This document shows, one piece after another, positions 6,033 through 6,622 of a stretch of DNA of 6,622 nt. Position 1 is the first letter of the stretch. Every line of letters begins with the position of its first letter. Location: positions 1 through 6,622 of the forward strand of contig JAJZTU010000194.1 of the NCBI GenBank assembly GCA_021848765.1. Reading direction: 5' to 3'. Both the position numbers and the translations under genes were made by a program. The notes beneath the pieces were generated by a model. That model saw only the letters and a list, made by a program, of their open reading frames with translations, was not told the origin of the DNA and ran no database searches. The stretch comes from Bacillota bacterium. GTDB lineage: Bacteria; Bacillota; GCA-003054495; Carboxydocellales; JAJZTU01.

Positions 6033-6622
6033 ATGAACAAAAGGCGAAAGTTAGCTTCCCGGCTTCAGGTTCTGGTGGTCTGCTTACTGAGTATTCTCCT
6101 GGTGTTACCACTTGCCCCGGCCTCTGCGAATCATTACCAGTATTCCACCAGATTCCCCGGTTCATATGGTTACACGGGATACGGGACTGCATACGGGGAT
6201 CCCGGTTATTCGCCATGGTTAAGATACGGATGGACCAGATACATAATTTTTAGGACACCCGTTTTCACGAAAATGCCTGTACAGACACCAAGTCCGGCAC
6301 CAAGCCCTACTCCAAGCCCAGCTCCAAGCCCAGCTCCAAGCCCTACTCCAAGTCCGGCGCCAAGCCCGGCGCCAAGCCCGGCACCAAGCCCAGCACCAAG
6401 TCCGGCACCGAGTCCGGCACCGAGTCCGGCACCGAGTCCGGCACCGAGTCCGGCACCAAGTCCGGCACCGAGTCCGGTACCGAGTCCGGCACCAAGCCCC
6501 GCTCCTGACCCTGCCGGGTCACAGGTGGTTGGACAGCCCCAAGGGGTTACAACTGAAGAGCAGCAGATGATTGACTTGGTTAATCAAGAAAGGGTAAAGG
6601 CCGGTCTTCCTGCACTCCAGGT
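6033..6622 (+). CDS. Secreted CAP/SCP-domain protein with Pro-Ser-Pro-Ala stalk (3' end outside window)
   Basis: Open from ATG 6033 to the window edge, 196 complete codons. AAGGAG at 6020-6025 lies 7 bases upstream. Residues 1-32 are a classic Sec signal peptide: basic start (MNKRRK), hydrophobic core, and a predicted cut after APASA. Residues 33-73 are rich in Tyr and Gly (nine Tyr in about 40 residues). Residues 86-157 are 18 tandem tetrapeptides, mostly PSPA with two PSPT and one PSPV, then PDPAG. From about residue 175 the text EEQQMIDLVNQERVKAGLPALQ is the opening helix of the CAP (SCP/PR1, YkwD-like) domain of Firmicutes, whose catalytic role is unclear. Pro-rich stalks in exported proteins usually span or contact the cell wall. 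Its place after yabG suggests, but does not prove, a spore or envelope role; B. subtilis has veg at this position. No LPXTG or S-layer motif can be judged because the C-terminus is missing. Confidence 0.85.
   Translation, partial: MNKRRKLASRLQVLVVCLLSILLVLPLAPASANHYQYSTRFPGSYGYTGYGTAYGDPGYSPWLRYGWTRYIIFRTPVFTKMPVQTPSPAPSPTPSPAPSPAPSPTPSPAPSPAPSPAPSPAPSPAPSPAPSPAPSPAPSPAPSPAPSPVPSPAPSPAPDPAGSQVVGQPQGVTTEEQQMIDLVNQERVKAGLPALQ
6288..6503 (+). repeat. 18 tandem 12-bp units encoding PSPA-type tetrapeptides
   Basis: Exactly 216 bases in 18 in-frame 12-base units of the form CCN-AGY-CCN-GCN; units 2 and 5 end in ACT (Thr) and unit 16 in GTA (Val). Units 11-14 and 17 are identical (CCGAGTCCGGCA), while units 2-5 and 18 use other synonymous codons. 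That pattern fits older edges with recent slippage-driven expansion in the middle. Copy number is likely to vary between strains. Confidence 0.95.

Noticed and set aside
6288..6503. CRISPR-like array
   Set aside because: The 12-base units are contiguous, have no spacers and are in frame within a coding region.

Overview
The window reads as a conserved chromosomal core segment of a spore-forming Gram-positive bacterium, most likely a clostridial Firmicute of the Desulfotomaculum/Pelotomaculum (Peptococcaceae-like) type. The reasons are the gene order metG - tatD - yabE-like - rnmV - ksgA - yabG, which matches the Bacillus subtilis metS-yabD-yabE-rnmV-ksgA-yabG block; a sporulation-only protease (YabG); strong AAGGAGG-type ribosome binding sites; and moderate GC content. 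The genus assignment is an inference from protein flavour, not a computed result. All convincing genes are on the + strand; the minus-strand open frames are shadows.

Layout. 2-1246: 3' part of methionyl-tRNA synthetase, cut by the window edge. 1274-2053: TatD-family metal-dependent DNase. 2054-2211: AT-rich gap with a possible promoter. 2212-3207: membrane-anchored YabE-like cell-wall protein with two DUF348 repeats, a G5 domain and a 3D domain, followed by an intrinsic terminator at 3217-3247. 3287-3865: RNase M5 (rnmV), whose start region carries a 27-bp in-frame near-duplication. 3879-4757: KsgA 16S rRNA dimethyltransferase, translationally close-coupled to rnmV. 4758-4934: gap with a strong 17-bp hairpin and a sigma-K-like promoter. 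4935-5846: YabG sporulation protease. 5847-6032: gap with an intrinsic terminator whose T-rich tail overlaps a sigma-A-like promoter. 6033-6622 (open at the right edge): a secreted protein with a signal peptide, a Tyr/Gly-rich segment, 18 tandem 12-bp repeats encoding PSPA-type tetrapeptides, and the start of a CAP/SCP domain.

How the genes fit together. metG, rnmV and ksgA serve translation (tRNA charging, 5S rRNA maturation, 16S rRNA methylation). rnmV and ksgA form one tight unit. The YabE-like protein acts on the envelope outside the cell. YabG, probably expressed late in the mother cell, processes spore coat proteins. The last gene encodes an exported protein with a low-complexity stalk and may also work at the cell or spore surface; that link is inferred from position and composition only.

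I see no mobile element, CRISPR array, tRNA or rRNA gene. I found no clear undescribed system. The points most worth a second look are the repeat-bearing CAP protein next to yabG, the overlapping terminator/promoter in front of it, the strong hairpin without a T-tract before yabG, and the duplicated rnmV start region.
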